64,000 bases of DNA from Nocardioides sp. AX2bis (GTDB taxonomy: Bacteria; Actinomycetota; Actinomycetes; Propionibacteriales; Nocardioidaceae), in assembly GCF_902506435.1 (NCBI RefSeq), contig NZ_LR733215.1, positions 2,790,234-2,854,233 of the forward strand, written 5' to 3'. A program made the position numbers and the translations under genes. This document shows, one piece after another, positions 38,083 to 46,217 of this stretch (the stretch's first letter is position 1; each line of letters starts with the position of its first letter). The notes beneath the pieces were generated by a model, which worked only from the letters and a program-made list of their open reading frames with translations, was not told where the DNA came from and searched no databases.

Positions 38083-39882
38083 TCACGGACGTGGGACGGG
38101 CCCCGGTGACTCGTTCGCTTCGATCCGGCACACGAGCGATCCCTGGGCGCATACGTCTCCCACGACGACGCTGACCTCACTCACGGTCCCTGACCGGTGT
38201 GCCCTGATCGCGTTCTCCATCTTCATCGCCTCGACCGCACCGATCAGGTCGCCCTCCTCGACCTGGTCGCCGTCGTTCACCGCGACCCTGACCACCGTGC
38301 CCTGCATGGGCGTGCGCACGTCGTCGCCCGCCTCGGCGGGCGAGACCTGCTCACGCACGCTCTGCCGGATCGGCTCCGCCCGCTCGCCCAGCGTGGCCAG
38401 CCCGGGCAGGGCGACCCGGTGCACCTGCCGGCCGATCAGGACGTCGACCGCGTCGGGTGTCTCGACATCGAAACTGCCACCCCCCGCCCCGCCGTCGAGG
38501 AGCTCGTCGAGGTGCTCCTCGATCCACCCGGTGTGCACGCTGAAACCGTCTCCCCCGCCGGTGAAGTCGGGATGAGCCAGGATGGCGCGGTCGAGCGGGA
38601 GCACGGTCGCGACGCCGACGATGCGCAGCTCGTCGAGCGCGCGCCGCGTCCGGGCCAGCACCGTCGCGCGGTCTTTGCCCGAGACGACCAGCTTGCCGAG
38701 CATCGAGTCGTAGAACTCGGTCACCACGCTACCGGCCACGACACCGGTGTCGATGCGGATGCCGGGACCACGGGGGACGTCCCACGTGGTGACGCGGCCC
38801 GGTGACGGAGCGAAGGCCCGGCCCGGGTCCTCGGCGTTGATGCGCAGCTCGATGCTGTGGCCGCGCGGGACGGGGGTCTCGCGGACCCGGAGGTGCTCGC
38901 CGCGGGCGATCGCGAACTGCTCGCTCACCAGGTCGACTCCGGTGGTCTCCTCGGTCACGGGGTGCTCGACCTGCAGCCGGGTGTTGACCTCGAGGAAGGA
39001 GATCACGCCGTCGTCGCCGACGAGGAACTCCGCGGTCCCGGCGCCGACGTAGCCGGCCGACCGGGCGATCGCGACCGAGGCCTCGACGATGGTGGTGGTC
39101 TGCTCCTCGGTGAGGAACGGTGCGGGCGCCTCCTCGACCAGCTTCTGGTGCCGGCGCTGCAGGGAGCAGTCCCGTGTCCCCACCACGACGGCGTCGCCGT
39201 ACCGGTCGGCGAGCAGCTGTGCCTCTACGTGCCGGGGGTGTTCGAGGTAGCGCTCGACGAAGCACTCGCCGCGTCCGAACGCCGCGACCGCCTCGCGCGT
39301 GGCGGAGTCGAAGTCCTCGGCGATCGAGGCCCTGTCCCGCACGACGCGCAGCCCGCGGCCTCCGCCGCCGAAGGCGGCCTTGATGGCGATCGGCATGCCG
39401 TACGCCTCGACGAACAGCTCGATCTCGGCCACGGTGGCGACGGGCTTCTCGGTGCCCGGGGCCAGGGGTGCCCCGACGCTCCGGGCGACAGCGCGGGCCT
39501 CGACCTTGTCTCCCAGGATGTCGATGGCCCGGGGTGACGGGCCGATCCACACGAGCCCGGCGGCGATGACGGCCTCCGCGAAGTCGGCGCTCTCGGAGAG
39601 GAAGCCGTAACCCGGGTGGACGGCCTGCGCGCCGGCAGCGAGCGCGACGTCGATGAGCTTGTCGGCGTGGAGGTAGGTGTCCTTGGCCAGGACTCCGTGC
39701 AGCGCGTGCGCCTCGTCGGCGGTCCGCACGTGGAGGGCGTCGGCATCGACGTCGGAGTGGACCGCGATCGCGCGAAGACCCTCGTCGCGCGCCGCCTGGA
39801 GGACGCGGACGGCTATCTCTCCGCGGTTGGCGACCAGGACGCTGTCGAACGCGCCGTGGACGAGCTCGCGTCGGTCGTTCAT
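38083..39882 (-). CDS. acyl-CoA carboxylase alpha subunit: biotin carboxylase plus biotin carrier (3-methylcrotonyl-type, likely)
   Basis: 599 residues. The biotin carboxylase half starts SVLVANRGEIAVRVLQAAR and has ATP-grasp motifs AAFGGGGRGLRVV, VGTRDCSLQRRHQK and FLEVNTRLQVEHPVTEE. The carboxylase part ends near residue 440. The biotin carrier domain is at the C-terminus, with GAVEAMKMEN where the lysine is biotinylated. It is the AccA1-like subunit in the mycobacterial arrangement and works with the beta subunit encoded at 40818-42338. Start ATG 39882 gives MNDRREL. Leucine pathway assignment rests on operon partners. Confidence 0.92.
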   Translation of the reverse strand: MNDRRELVHGAFDSVLVANRGEIAVRVLQAARDEGLRAIAVHSDVDADALHVRTADEAHALHGVLAKDTYLHADKLIDVALAAGAQAVHPGYGFLSESADFAEAVIAAGLVWIGPSPRAIDILGDKVEARAVARSVGAPLAPGTEKPVATVAEIELFVEAYGMPIAIKAAFGGGGRGLRVVRDRASIAEDFDSATREAVAAFGRGECFVERYLEHPRHVEAQLLADRYGDAVVVGTRDCSLQRRHQKLVEEAPAPFLTEEQTTTIVEASVAIARSAGYVGAGTAEFLVGDDGVISFLEVNTRLQVEHPVTEETTGVDLVSEQFAIARGEHLRVRETPVPRGHSIELRINAEDPGRAFAPSPGRVTTWDVPRGPGIRIDTGVVAGSVVTEFYDSMLGKLVVSGKDRATVLARTRRALDELRIVGVATVLPLDRAILAHPDFTGGGDGFSVHTGWIEEHLDELLDGGAGGGSFDVETPDAVDVLIGRQVHRVALPGLATLGERAEPIRQSVREQVSPAEAGDDVRTPMQGTVVRVAVNDGDQVEEGDLIGAVEAMKMENAIRAHRSGTVSEVSVVVGDVCAQGSLVCRIEANESPGPVPRP

Positions 39883-39928
39883 GGGGACTCCGTCCGGTTC
39901 GGTGGTGGGGGGGCTGCCGCGCACGGCG

Positions 39929-40768
39929 TCAGCCCTGGTCGCGCTGCAGCAGGGCACGGGCCTGCTCGAGGTGGACGCGGTCGACCATGAGGCCGTCGAC
40001 GACGCCGACACCCTCGGCTGCGGCCTCCAGGACCCGACGCGCGTGCTCCCGCTCCGCGGGCGTCGGGGTGAAGCTCTGGTGGGCCAGCTCGACCTGACGG
40101 GGGTGGAGGCAGATCTTGCCGATGTACCCGAGGTCGCGTCCTCGCTCCGCGTCCGCGGTGAACCGGTCGTCGTCACGCACCGCGACCACCGCTTGGTCGA
40201 TTGCGAACCGGCCGGTGACGGCAGCGGCCAGGACGACCTGGCTGCGCGCGTACAGCACCTCCGCTCCGCCCTCGGTCCGGCGTCCGCCCAGGTCCGCGAT
40301 GTAGTCCTCGGCTCCGAAGTAGCACCCGTCCGGCCCCGACGCCAGGATGGAGCGTGCCTCGAGCACGCCCAGCCCGCTCTCCAGGCCGACGACGAGAGGC
40401 GCGTCGGGCAGGACGTCCCGGACGGTGGCCACGTCCTGCGGCCCCTCGACCTTCGGGACGACCACACCGACCGCTCCCGACGTGCCGGCGAGCTCCCGGA
40501 CCAGGGCCAGGTCGTCCTCGAACCAGGGGCTGCCGACCTCGTTGACACGGACCAGGACCACCGACCTGCCACCGAGGACCACCCCGTCCGCCAGGCAGTC
40601 ACGCACGGCCTGCCTGGCTGCTGCCTTCGCCTCGGTGGCGACGGCGTCCTCGAGGTCGAGCACGGCCAGGTCGGGGCCGATCTCCGGGATCTTGGCGGCC
40701 ATCCTCGGCCGGCCGGCCGGCATGAACAGCATGCTCCTGGGTGCGGTCAGCGCGCTCGGCACGGGCAC
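39929..40768 (-). CDS. CitE-like HpcH/HpaI-family CoA-ester lyase
   Basis: 279 residues with the citrate lyase beta fold: PRSMLFMPAGRPRM, LDLEDAV (metal-binding Glu/Asp), RVNEVGSPW, VVPKVEG, GLESGLGV and FGAEDYIADLGG. In M. tuberculosis the equivalent CitE (Rv2498c) is a stereospecific 3-hydroxy-3-methylglutaryl-CoA lyase rather than a citrate lyase, and it lies in an operon of the same composition. So I call it a beta-hydroxyacyl-CoA lyase, probably for HMG-CoA. It sits between the carboxylase alpha and beta genes. Confidence 0.88.
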   Translation of the reverse strand: MPVPSALTAPRSMLFMPAGRPRMAAKIPEIGPDLAVLDLEDAVATEAKAAARQAVRDCLADGVVLGGRSVVLVRVNEVGSPWFEDDLALVRELAGTSGAVGVVVPKVEGPQDVATVRDVLPDAPLVVGLESGLGVLEARSILASGPDGCYFGAEDYIADLGGRRTEGGAEVLYARSQVVLAAAVTGRFAIDQAVVAVRDDDRFTADAERGRDLGYIGKICLHPRQVELAHQSFTPTPAEREHARRVLEAAAEGVGVVDGLMVDRVHLEQARALLQRDQG

Positions 40769-40817
40769 TCCTCGTCTGGGGGTCAGGTCGTGGTCGGTCT
40801 GCAGGTGGCCGGCCGCA

Positions 40818-42338
40818 TCAGACCGGGCTGATCACGTGGTGCCGCCGAGGCGGCAGGCGGGTCCAGCCTGCGGCGGCGCGGAACCGGGCGACCAGCTCCG
40901 CACGGAGCTGCCGGGGCGGTACCACGGCGTCCACCACGAGCCGGCTCGCCACGTCGACCAGGTCGGCACCGGCCGCCTGCTCGGCGATCTTCTCGGCCAC
41001 GAACGCCTCCCGCTCCTCCGGATCGTCGATGGCCTCGATCCGTCTCGCGTAGATCGCGTTGGTGGAGGCCTCCGGGGACATCGGCGCGATCGCTGATCCC
41101 GGCAGGGCCAGCGTCGCCCGCGGCTCGAAGCCGGGCGCGCACATCGCGTAGTAGCCGGCGGCGTAGGCCTTGCGGAGGACGACGGTGATCTTGGGGACCT
41201 CCGCGCTCGCCATGGCGGTGACCATCTTCGCGCCGTGCCGGATGATCCCCTGTCTCTCGATCGCCGCACCGACCATGAAGCCGGGCACGTCCTGGAGGAA
41301 GAGCAGAGGGATGTTGTAGGCGTCGCACATGCTGATGAACCGGGCGGCCTTGTCGGCGGAGTCCACGAAGATCGCGCCGCTGCGCACCGACGGCTGGTTG
41401 GCCACGATCCCGACAACGTCGCCGTCCAGCCGGGCCAGGCCGACGACCATCTCGGTGGCCCAGCGCGCCTTGACCTCGAAGAAGCTGTCGGCGTCGACGA
41501 AGCGGTCGATCACCTCGCGGACGTCGTAGCCGGCCTGGGGGTCCTCGGGGATCAGGTCGGCGGGCCAGTCGAGAGGTGTGGGCGGCAGGGGCTCGCGGCG
41601 GGCCGGTGCCTGCTCCCAGCTGTCGGGCAGGTAGCCCAGCAGGTGGCGGGCGGCCGCGACGACCTCCCAGTCGGAGTCGAACACCTCGTCGCCGCAGCCC
41701 GACACGCTGGCGTGCATCATCGCCCCGCCCATCTCCTCCAGCGTGGTCCTCTCCCCCGTGACCTTCTCGGCCACACGGGGAGAGGCCAGGTACATCGAGG
41801 CGTTGCCGGCCACCATCCCGACCCAGTCGGTGAAGGCCGGCATGTAGGCGCCGCCGGCCGCCGACGGCCCGTGGAGGCAGCAGATCTGCGGCACCCGGCC
41901 CGAGAGCGCCACCTGGAGCTGGAAGATCCTCGACGCACCGCGGCGGCCGTGGAAGAACCCGTACTGGTCGGTGAGGCGTCCGCCCGCGGAGTCGACGAGG
42001 TAGAACACCGGCAGCAGGTCACGGTCGGCGCGCTCGAGGATGCGGATCTGCTTCTCGACGTTCAGCGCGCCCCACGACCCGGCCTTGACCGCGAAGTCGT
42101 GTGCGATCACGGCGACCTTGCGGCCGTGGACCTCCCCGACCCCGGTCAGGACGCCGTCGGCGGCCATCCCGTCGACGGTCGCGTTGGCCAGGAGGCCGTC
42201 CTCCACCCAGGTGCCCGGGTCCAGCAGCAGCGCGATCCGGTCGCGGACCGGGATCTTGTCCGCCCAGCGGCTGGCGTCGTTCCCTGCGAGCGCCACCTCC
42301 ATCCTCTCCAGCACCTGCGGCCGGGACTCCTCAGTCAT
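40818..42338 (-). CDS. acyl-CoA carboxylase beta subunit (carboxyltransferase)
   Basis: 506 residues, two crotonase-fold carboxyltransferase halves. Landmarks are [59 protein letters not shown] and [13 protein letters not shown]. It transfers CO2 from carboxybiotin to an acyl-CoA. The AccD1 type in mycobacteria carries 3-methylcrotonyl-CoA carboxylase activity, and the operon context supports the same here; propionyl-CoA cannot be ruled out. Its start overlaps the MaoC gene by 8 nt. Full length is normal. Confidence 0.93.
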   Translation of the reverse strand: MTEESRPQVLERMEVALAGNDASRWADKIPVRDRIALLLDPGTWVEDGLLANATVDGMAADGVLTGVGEVHGRKVAVIAHDFAVKAGSWGALNVEKQIRILERADRDLLPVFYLVDSAGGRLTDQYGFFHGRRGASRIFQLQVALSGRVPQICCLHGPSAAGGAYMPAFTDWVGMVAGNASMYLASPRVAEKVTGERTTLEEMGGAMMHASVSGCGDEVFDSDWEVVAAARHLLGYLPDSWEQAPARREPLPPTPLDWPADLIPEDPQAGYDVREVIDRFVDADSFFEVKARWATEMVVGLARLDGDVVGIVANQPSVRSGAIFVDSADKAARFISMCDAYNIPLLFLQDVPGFMVGAAIERQGIIRHGAKMVTAMASAEVPKITVVLRKAYAAGYYAMCAPGFEPRATLALPGSAIAPMSPEASTNAIYARRIEAIDDPEEREAFVAEKIAEQAAGADLVDVASRLVVDAVVPPRQLRAELVARFRAAAGWTRLPPRRHHVISPV

Positions 42339-42807
42339 CGGCGGGCTCCTTGAGCATCAGACCGGTGCGCTGCAGGCGGCACACCAGCAGGTCGTGCTGG
42401 TTGTGGGCGCGGTGCTCGAAGACGACGAGCCCTGCGTCCGGGCGCGACCTCGACTCCCGCGCACTGACGACCTCGGTCTCCACGCGGATCGTGTCGCCGG
42501 TGAAGACCGGGGCGGGGAAGGTCGCCTCGGAGATCCCGAGCTGGGCGACGATGGTGCCCAGGGTCAGCTCGGTGACCGAGATGCCAACGACCAGCGCCAT
42601 CGTGAACATGCTGTTGACCAGCGGCTTCTTGAACTCCGTCGTCGCGGCGTAGGCGGCGTCAAGGTGCAGCGGCGCGGTGTTCATCGTCATCGTCGTGAAC
42701 ATGACGTTGTCCGTCTCGGTGACGGTGCGCCGGACCGCGTGGTGCACGGTGGTGCCGGGCTGCAGCTCCTCGAACCACAGCCCCCGGGAGGTGCGCGGCC
42801 CGCTCAC
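42331..42807 (-). CDS. MaoC-like (R)-specific enoyl-CoA hydratase/dehydratase
   Basis: 158 residues with a single hotdog domain. The start [31 protein letters not shown] resembles MaoC proteins. The catalytic dyad region is [18 protein letters not shown], where MaoC usually has D and H (here N and H). The second half has [29 protein letters not shown]. In the leucine scheme a MaoC protein would hydrate 3-methylglutaconyl-CoA. The last base pair run overlaps the carboxylase beta start and the first overlaps the synthetase stop by 4 nt. Confidence 0.85.
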   Translation of the reverse strand: MSGPRTSRGLWFEELQPGTTVHHAVRRTVTETDNVMFTTMTMNTAPLHLDAAYAATTEFKKPLVNSMFTMALVVGISVTELTLGTIVAQLGISEATFPAPVFTGDTIRVETEVVSARESRSRPDAGLVVFEHRAHNQHDLLVCRLQRTGLMLKEPADD

Positions 42808-44759
42808 GTGCCTGCCTCCTCGTCCGCGGAGGGCTTCGAGACCAGGGCGATGATCTCGTCCAGGACCGCGACGTCCTCGACCGCGCTCGTGTCCCCGGTC
42901 GCCCGTCCGGTGGTGGCGACGTCGCGGAGCAGCCTGCGCATGGTCTTGCCGGTCCGGGTGCGGGGCAGCGCGCCGGCGACGTACACCCTGGCCAGCTGGA
43001 CGTACCTGCCCAGCTCCCGGGGCACCGCTGCCTGGATCGCCTGCTCGGTGCCGGCGGGCGCGTCCTGGGCCAGGCGGACGAAGGCCACGGGCACGGTGCC
43101 CTTGGTCGGGTCCGGCACCCCGACCACGGCGGCCTCCAGGACACCGGGGACGCCGCCGACGACCTCCTCGATCTCCATCGTGGAGATGCGGTGCGCGGCG
43201 ATGTTGATGACGTCGTCCGACCGACCCAGGACCCAGAGGTGGCCGTCACCGTCGACGACGGCCTCGTCGTTGGTGGCGTACATGCCGGGAAAGCGGCTGA
43301 AGTAGGCGTCGTGGTAGCGCTGGGGGTCCTTCCACACCGTGCGGGCCAGCGTCGGGAACGGCCGGGTGATGACCAGGTCCCCCTTCACCCCGGCCGGCAC
43401 CGGTCGGCCCGCGGCGTCGACGACGGCGTACTCGTGGCCGGGCACCGGCGTTCCGGCGGACCCGGCCTTGAGCGCGTCGACCCCGTAGATCGGGTAGGTC
43501 CAGGTCGAGCCGGTCTCGGTCTGGCCGTAGGCGTTGATCACCGGCACGCCACCGCCCAGGTTCTCCGTCGCCCAGGTGAACGACTCGCTGTCGAGCGGCT
43601 CCCCCTGCGCGGTGACGAGCTTCAGGGGGGACAGCGGGTGGGCGGCGCGCTTGTCGGGGTCGACGCCGCGCAGCACCCGGAGGATGGTCGGCGCCGCGAG
43701 GACCTTGGTGACCCCGTGCTTCTCGCAGACCTCGAAGAACCGCTCGTCGGTGGGGGTGTCCAGCGCGCCCTCGTAGCACAGGACGGTCATGCCGTTCGCG
43801 AGACCGCCGACGACCGCCTGGATCGGGAAGGTCAGCCAGCCGACGTCGGCGGCCACCCAGTAGACGTCCCCCTCCTCGGGGCCGACCTGCCAGTGCGCGT
43901 TGGCCCACGTGCCGACGAGGAAGCCGCCCACGCTGTGGACGACCCCCTTGGGCTTGGCCGAGGTGCCGCTGGTGAAGATCAGGAAGGCCGGCTCGTTCGG
44001 GTCCATCTCCTCCATCGGCGCCCACTCGGTCTGGGCGTCGACCAGCCGGCCGTAGTCCACCTCGCCCGCGACGAGCTCCGTCCCCGACCCCGTCCGGTCG
44101 AGCACGACCGTGGTCGGCTGCACCGCCAGCCTCGCTCGTGCGGCCCTCAGCGTCTCGAGGAGCGGCACGACCCGGCCGCGGCGGTAGCTGCCGTCGGCGA
44201 CGATGACGACCGTGGCCTCGGCCTGCTCGAGTCGCGACCGGGTCGCCTCCTCGCTGAACCCCGAGAAGAGGATCGTGTAGATCGCCCCGATCCTGTTGCA
44301 GGCGTGGACCGCGACGAACGCCTCGATCGTGTTGGGCAGGTAGATCGCGACCACGTCGCCGCGTCTCACGCCCAGCTCGAGCAACCCGGCAGCCAGTCGC
44401 CCGACCTGGTCGGCGAGCTCGGCGTAGGTCACGGTGCGGGTGTCGCCCGGCTCGCCCTCCCAGATGACCGCCGGCCGGTCGCGGACCGCCGGGTCCTCGG
44501 CCCACCGGTCGACGCAGTTGTCTGCGACGTTGATGCGGCCACCGACGTAGTACTCGAAGTCCCCGAGCTCGCCCCGCCGCAACGTCGTCCAGGGGCGCTG
44601 CCAGCGCTGCCGGGCAGCGACCCATTCCCAGTACAGGTCGGGGTCCTGGGCGTCGAGCGCACGCGCCTCGGCGGCCTCGTCCTGGTACTGCTGCGAGATC
44701 CACTCCGGACGGAGCGGGACGAGCTCCGCGGCGATGAGCGCACTCAGGTTGTCGGACAT
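42804..44759 (-). CDS. acyl-CoA synthetase of the acetyl/propionyl-CoA synthetase type
   Basis: 651 residues. It has an ACAS N-terminal cap ([19 protein letters not shown]), then the AMP-binding domain with the P-loop-like [29 protein letters not shown] and [10 protein letters not shown]...[15 protein letters not shown]. The C-terminal cap contains [15 protein letters not shown], whose lysine does the adenylation. Activates a short acyl acid to the CoA ester; in this operon isovalerate or a similar branched acid is likely, but acetate or propionate is possible. It occupies the place of FadD35 in the mycobacterial cluster. Confidence 0.9.
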   Translation of the reverse strand: MSDNLSALIAAELVPLRPEWISQQYQDEAAEARALDAQDPDLYWEWVAARQRWQRPWTTLRRGELGDFEYYVGGRINVADNCVDRWAEDPAVRDRPAVIWEGEPGDTRTVTYAELADQVGRLAAGLLELGVRRGDVVAIYLPNTIEAFVAVHACNRIGAIYTILFSGFSEEATRSRLEQAEATVVIVADGSYRRGRVVPLLETLRAARARLAVQPTTVVLDRTGSGTELVAGEVDYGRLVDAQTEWAPMEEMDPNEPAFLIFTSGTSAKPKGVVHSVGGFLVGTWANAHWQVGPEEGDVYWVAADVGWLTFPIQAVVGGLANGMTVLCYEGALDTPTDERFFEVCEKHGVTKVLAAPTILRVLRGVDPDKRAAHPLSPLKLVTAQGEPLDSESFTWATENLGGGVPVINAYGQTETGSTWTYPIYGVDALKAGSAGTPVPGHEYAVVDAAGRPVPAGVKGDLVITRPFPTLARTVWKDPQRYHDAYFSRFPGMYATNDEAVVDGDGHLWVLGRSDDVINIAAHRISTMEIEEVVGGVPGVLEAAVVGVPDPTKGTVPVAFVRLAQDAPAGTEQAIQAAVPRELGRYVQLARVYVAGALPRTRTGKTMRRLLRDVATTGRATGDTSAVEDVAVLDEIIALVSKPSADEEAGT

Positions 44760-44813
44760 GGGTTCCTCCTCGAACGGGTGGGCCGACGGCTGCCGGTGGT
44801 GGGCGGGTCGGAG

Positions 44814-45959
44814 CTAGCTCGAGACGAAGGCCTTGCCGAGGATGTCGAGCTGCACCTCGTCCGCGCCGCCGCCGATGCGCAGGATGCGGACGTCGCGGTG
44901 GTGCCGCGCGATGTCGGACTCCTCGACGTAGCCGGACCCGCCGTGGAGCTGGACGGCGTCGTCGACGACCCGGGCCGCCGCGACCGCCGCGTGGTACTTC
45001 GCCTTGGCGACCGTCCTCGCTGCGTCGGGGTGGCCGGAGCTGAGCTGGGAGGCCGCCAGATGGGTGATCAGGCGCGCCGTGTCCAGGTCGATCTCCATGA
45101 GGGCGAGCTTGTGCCTGATGGCCTGCTTCTCGATCAGGGGTGCGCCGAAGGCGACGCGGTCGCGCACGTAGCGCGTCGCCAGCTCGAGGGCCTCGGCAGC
45201 GTGTCCGACCGCCATGGCTGCGAGCACGATGCGCTCGAGCTGGAAGGCCGTCATGATCTGGTAGAACCCGCGGTTCAGGTCGCCGAGCACCGCCGAGTGC
45301 GGAACAAGCACGTCCTCGAGCACGACCTCGCGGGTGTCGGAAGAGTGCCACCCCATCTTCGCCAGCGGACTCCCCACCGAGAGGCCCGGAGTCCCGGCCG
45401 CGACGAGGAACGTCGTGATGCCGCGGTGCCCGAGGTCGGGCTCGGTCTTGGCTCCCACGATGACCACGTCGGCGTACCCAGCGTTCGTGATGTACATCTT
45501 CTGGCCGCTGATCCGGTAGCCCTCGTCGGTCTCGACAGCCCTGGTCGTGATGCCGGCGACGTCGGAGCCGGCGCCGGGCTCGGTGACGGCGATCGAGGCG
45601 ATCGCCTCACCGGCGGCCAGCGGGGCCGACCACCGCTCACGCTGCTCGGCGGTGCCGTGCTCGACGATGTGGGTCCCGGCCATGTAGGCGCTCACCATCG
45701 GCCCGATGGCCATCCCGCCGGCGGCCCGGCTGAGCTCGGCGGAGACGATCGCGACGGCGAGCGGGTCCTGACCGCTGCCGCCGTGCTCCTCGGGCGTCAT
45801 TAGCCCGAGCAGGCCGGCGGCGCCCATCTCGCGCCACAGGTCCGGGGAGGCGAAACCCTTGGCCTCGGCCTCGGCCACGAGAGGGCGGACCTGCTTGTCG
45901 GTGAAGGCGCGACACATCGCCTCGAAGTCGAGGTGTTCGGAATCGAGCTGCGCTGTCAT
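44814..45959 (-). CDS. acyl-CoA dehydrogenase (isovaleryl-CoA type, likely)
   Basis: 381 residues from ATG 45959 (MTAQLDSEHLDFE). FAD-dependent alpha,beta-desaturation of acyl-CoA. Landmarks are SIAVTEPGAGSDVAGITTRA, KMYITNAGYADVVIVGAKT, the dimer segment VRDRVAFGAPLIEKQAIRHKLA and QLHGGSGYVEES, with DVRILRIGGGADEVQL at the end. The catalytic Glu of isovaleryl-type enzymes is not assigned here. It is the first gene of the operon; the equivalent of FadE19 in M. tuberculosis. An in-frame start at 46043 would run through the palindromic operator and was rejected. A ribosome site AGAAGG lies 9-14 nt upstream. Confidence 0.92.
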   Translation of the reverse strand: MTAQLDSEHLDFEAMCRAFTDKQVRPLVAEAEAKGFASPDLWREMGAAGLLGLMTPEEHGGSGQDPLAVAIVSAELSRAAGGMAIGPMVSAYMAGTHIVEHGTAEQRERWSAPLAAGEAIASIAVTEPGAGSDVAGITTRAVETDEGYRISGQKMYITNAGYADVVIVGAKTEPDLGHRGITTFLVAAGTPGLSVGSPLAKMGWHSSDTREVVLEDVLVPHSAVLGDLNRGFYQIMTAFQLERIVLAAMAVGHAAEALELATRYVRDRVAFGAPLIEKQAIRHKLALMEIDLDTARLITHLAASQLSSGHPDAARTVAKAKYHAAVAAARVVDDAVQLHGGSGYVEESDIARHHRDVRILRIGGGADEVQLDILGKAFVSS

Positions 45960-45978
45960 GGCTGCCTGCCTTCTGGTT

Positions 45979-46002
45979 ACTTTCCCGACCGGTCGGGAAA
46001 GT
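45979..46002. promoter_or_regulatory. 24-bp perfect palindrome, probable TetR operator of the acyl-CoA operon
   Basis: The half-site ACTTTCCCGACC is followed immediately by its exact reverse complement. It lies 19 nt upstream of the first gene of the operon. A perfect, centre-symmetric 24-bp repeat is characteristic of a TetR-family operator. The TetR protein encoded at the far end of the same operon (37393-38031) is the obvious candidate. Confidence 0.8.
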
Positions 46003-46217
46003 GTCGCAGAGATGGGCGGTCTCGGGAAGGGCGGTGCTGGCATGGGTCGTCTGGGGCGAGCACCTGCCGCCGATCTGCCGCGTCACCACGACCTCGATAC
46101 GCGGTCGTCGGACGTCCTCGGCAAGAAAGCAGCCACGTGGGGCAACCGCGCGGTCGACCGTTGCGTCTATGTTCGACGACGGCGTGACCGCACGCCCCGG
46201 ACGGACGGACGACCACG

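Noticed and set aside
43191..45803. 870-codon plus-strand frame over the acyl-CoA synthetase and dehydrogenase
   Set aside because: Antisense mirror of two clear enzymes; no domain and no ribosome site.
45960..46043. Upstream extension of the acyl-CoA dehydrogenase to ATG 46043
   Set aside because: It would translate through the perfect palindromic operator and adds a Pro/Arg-rich stretch absent from the family.
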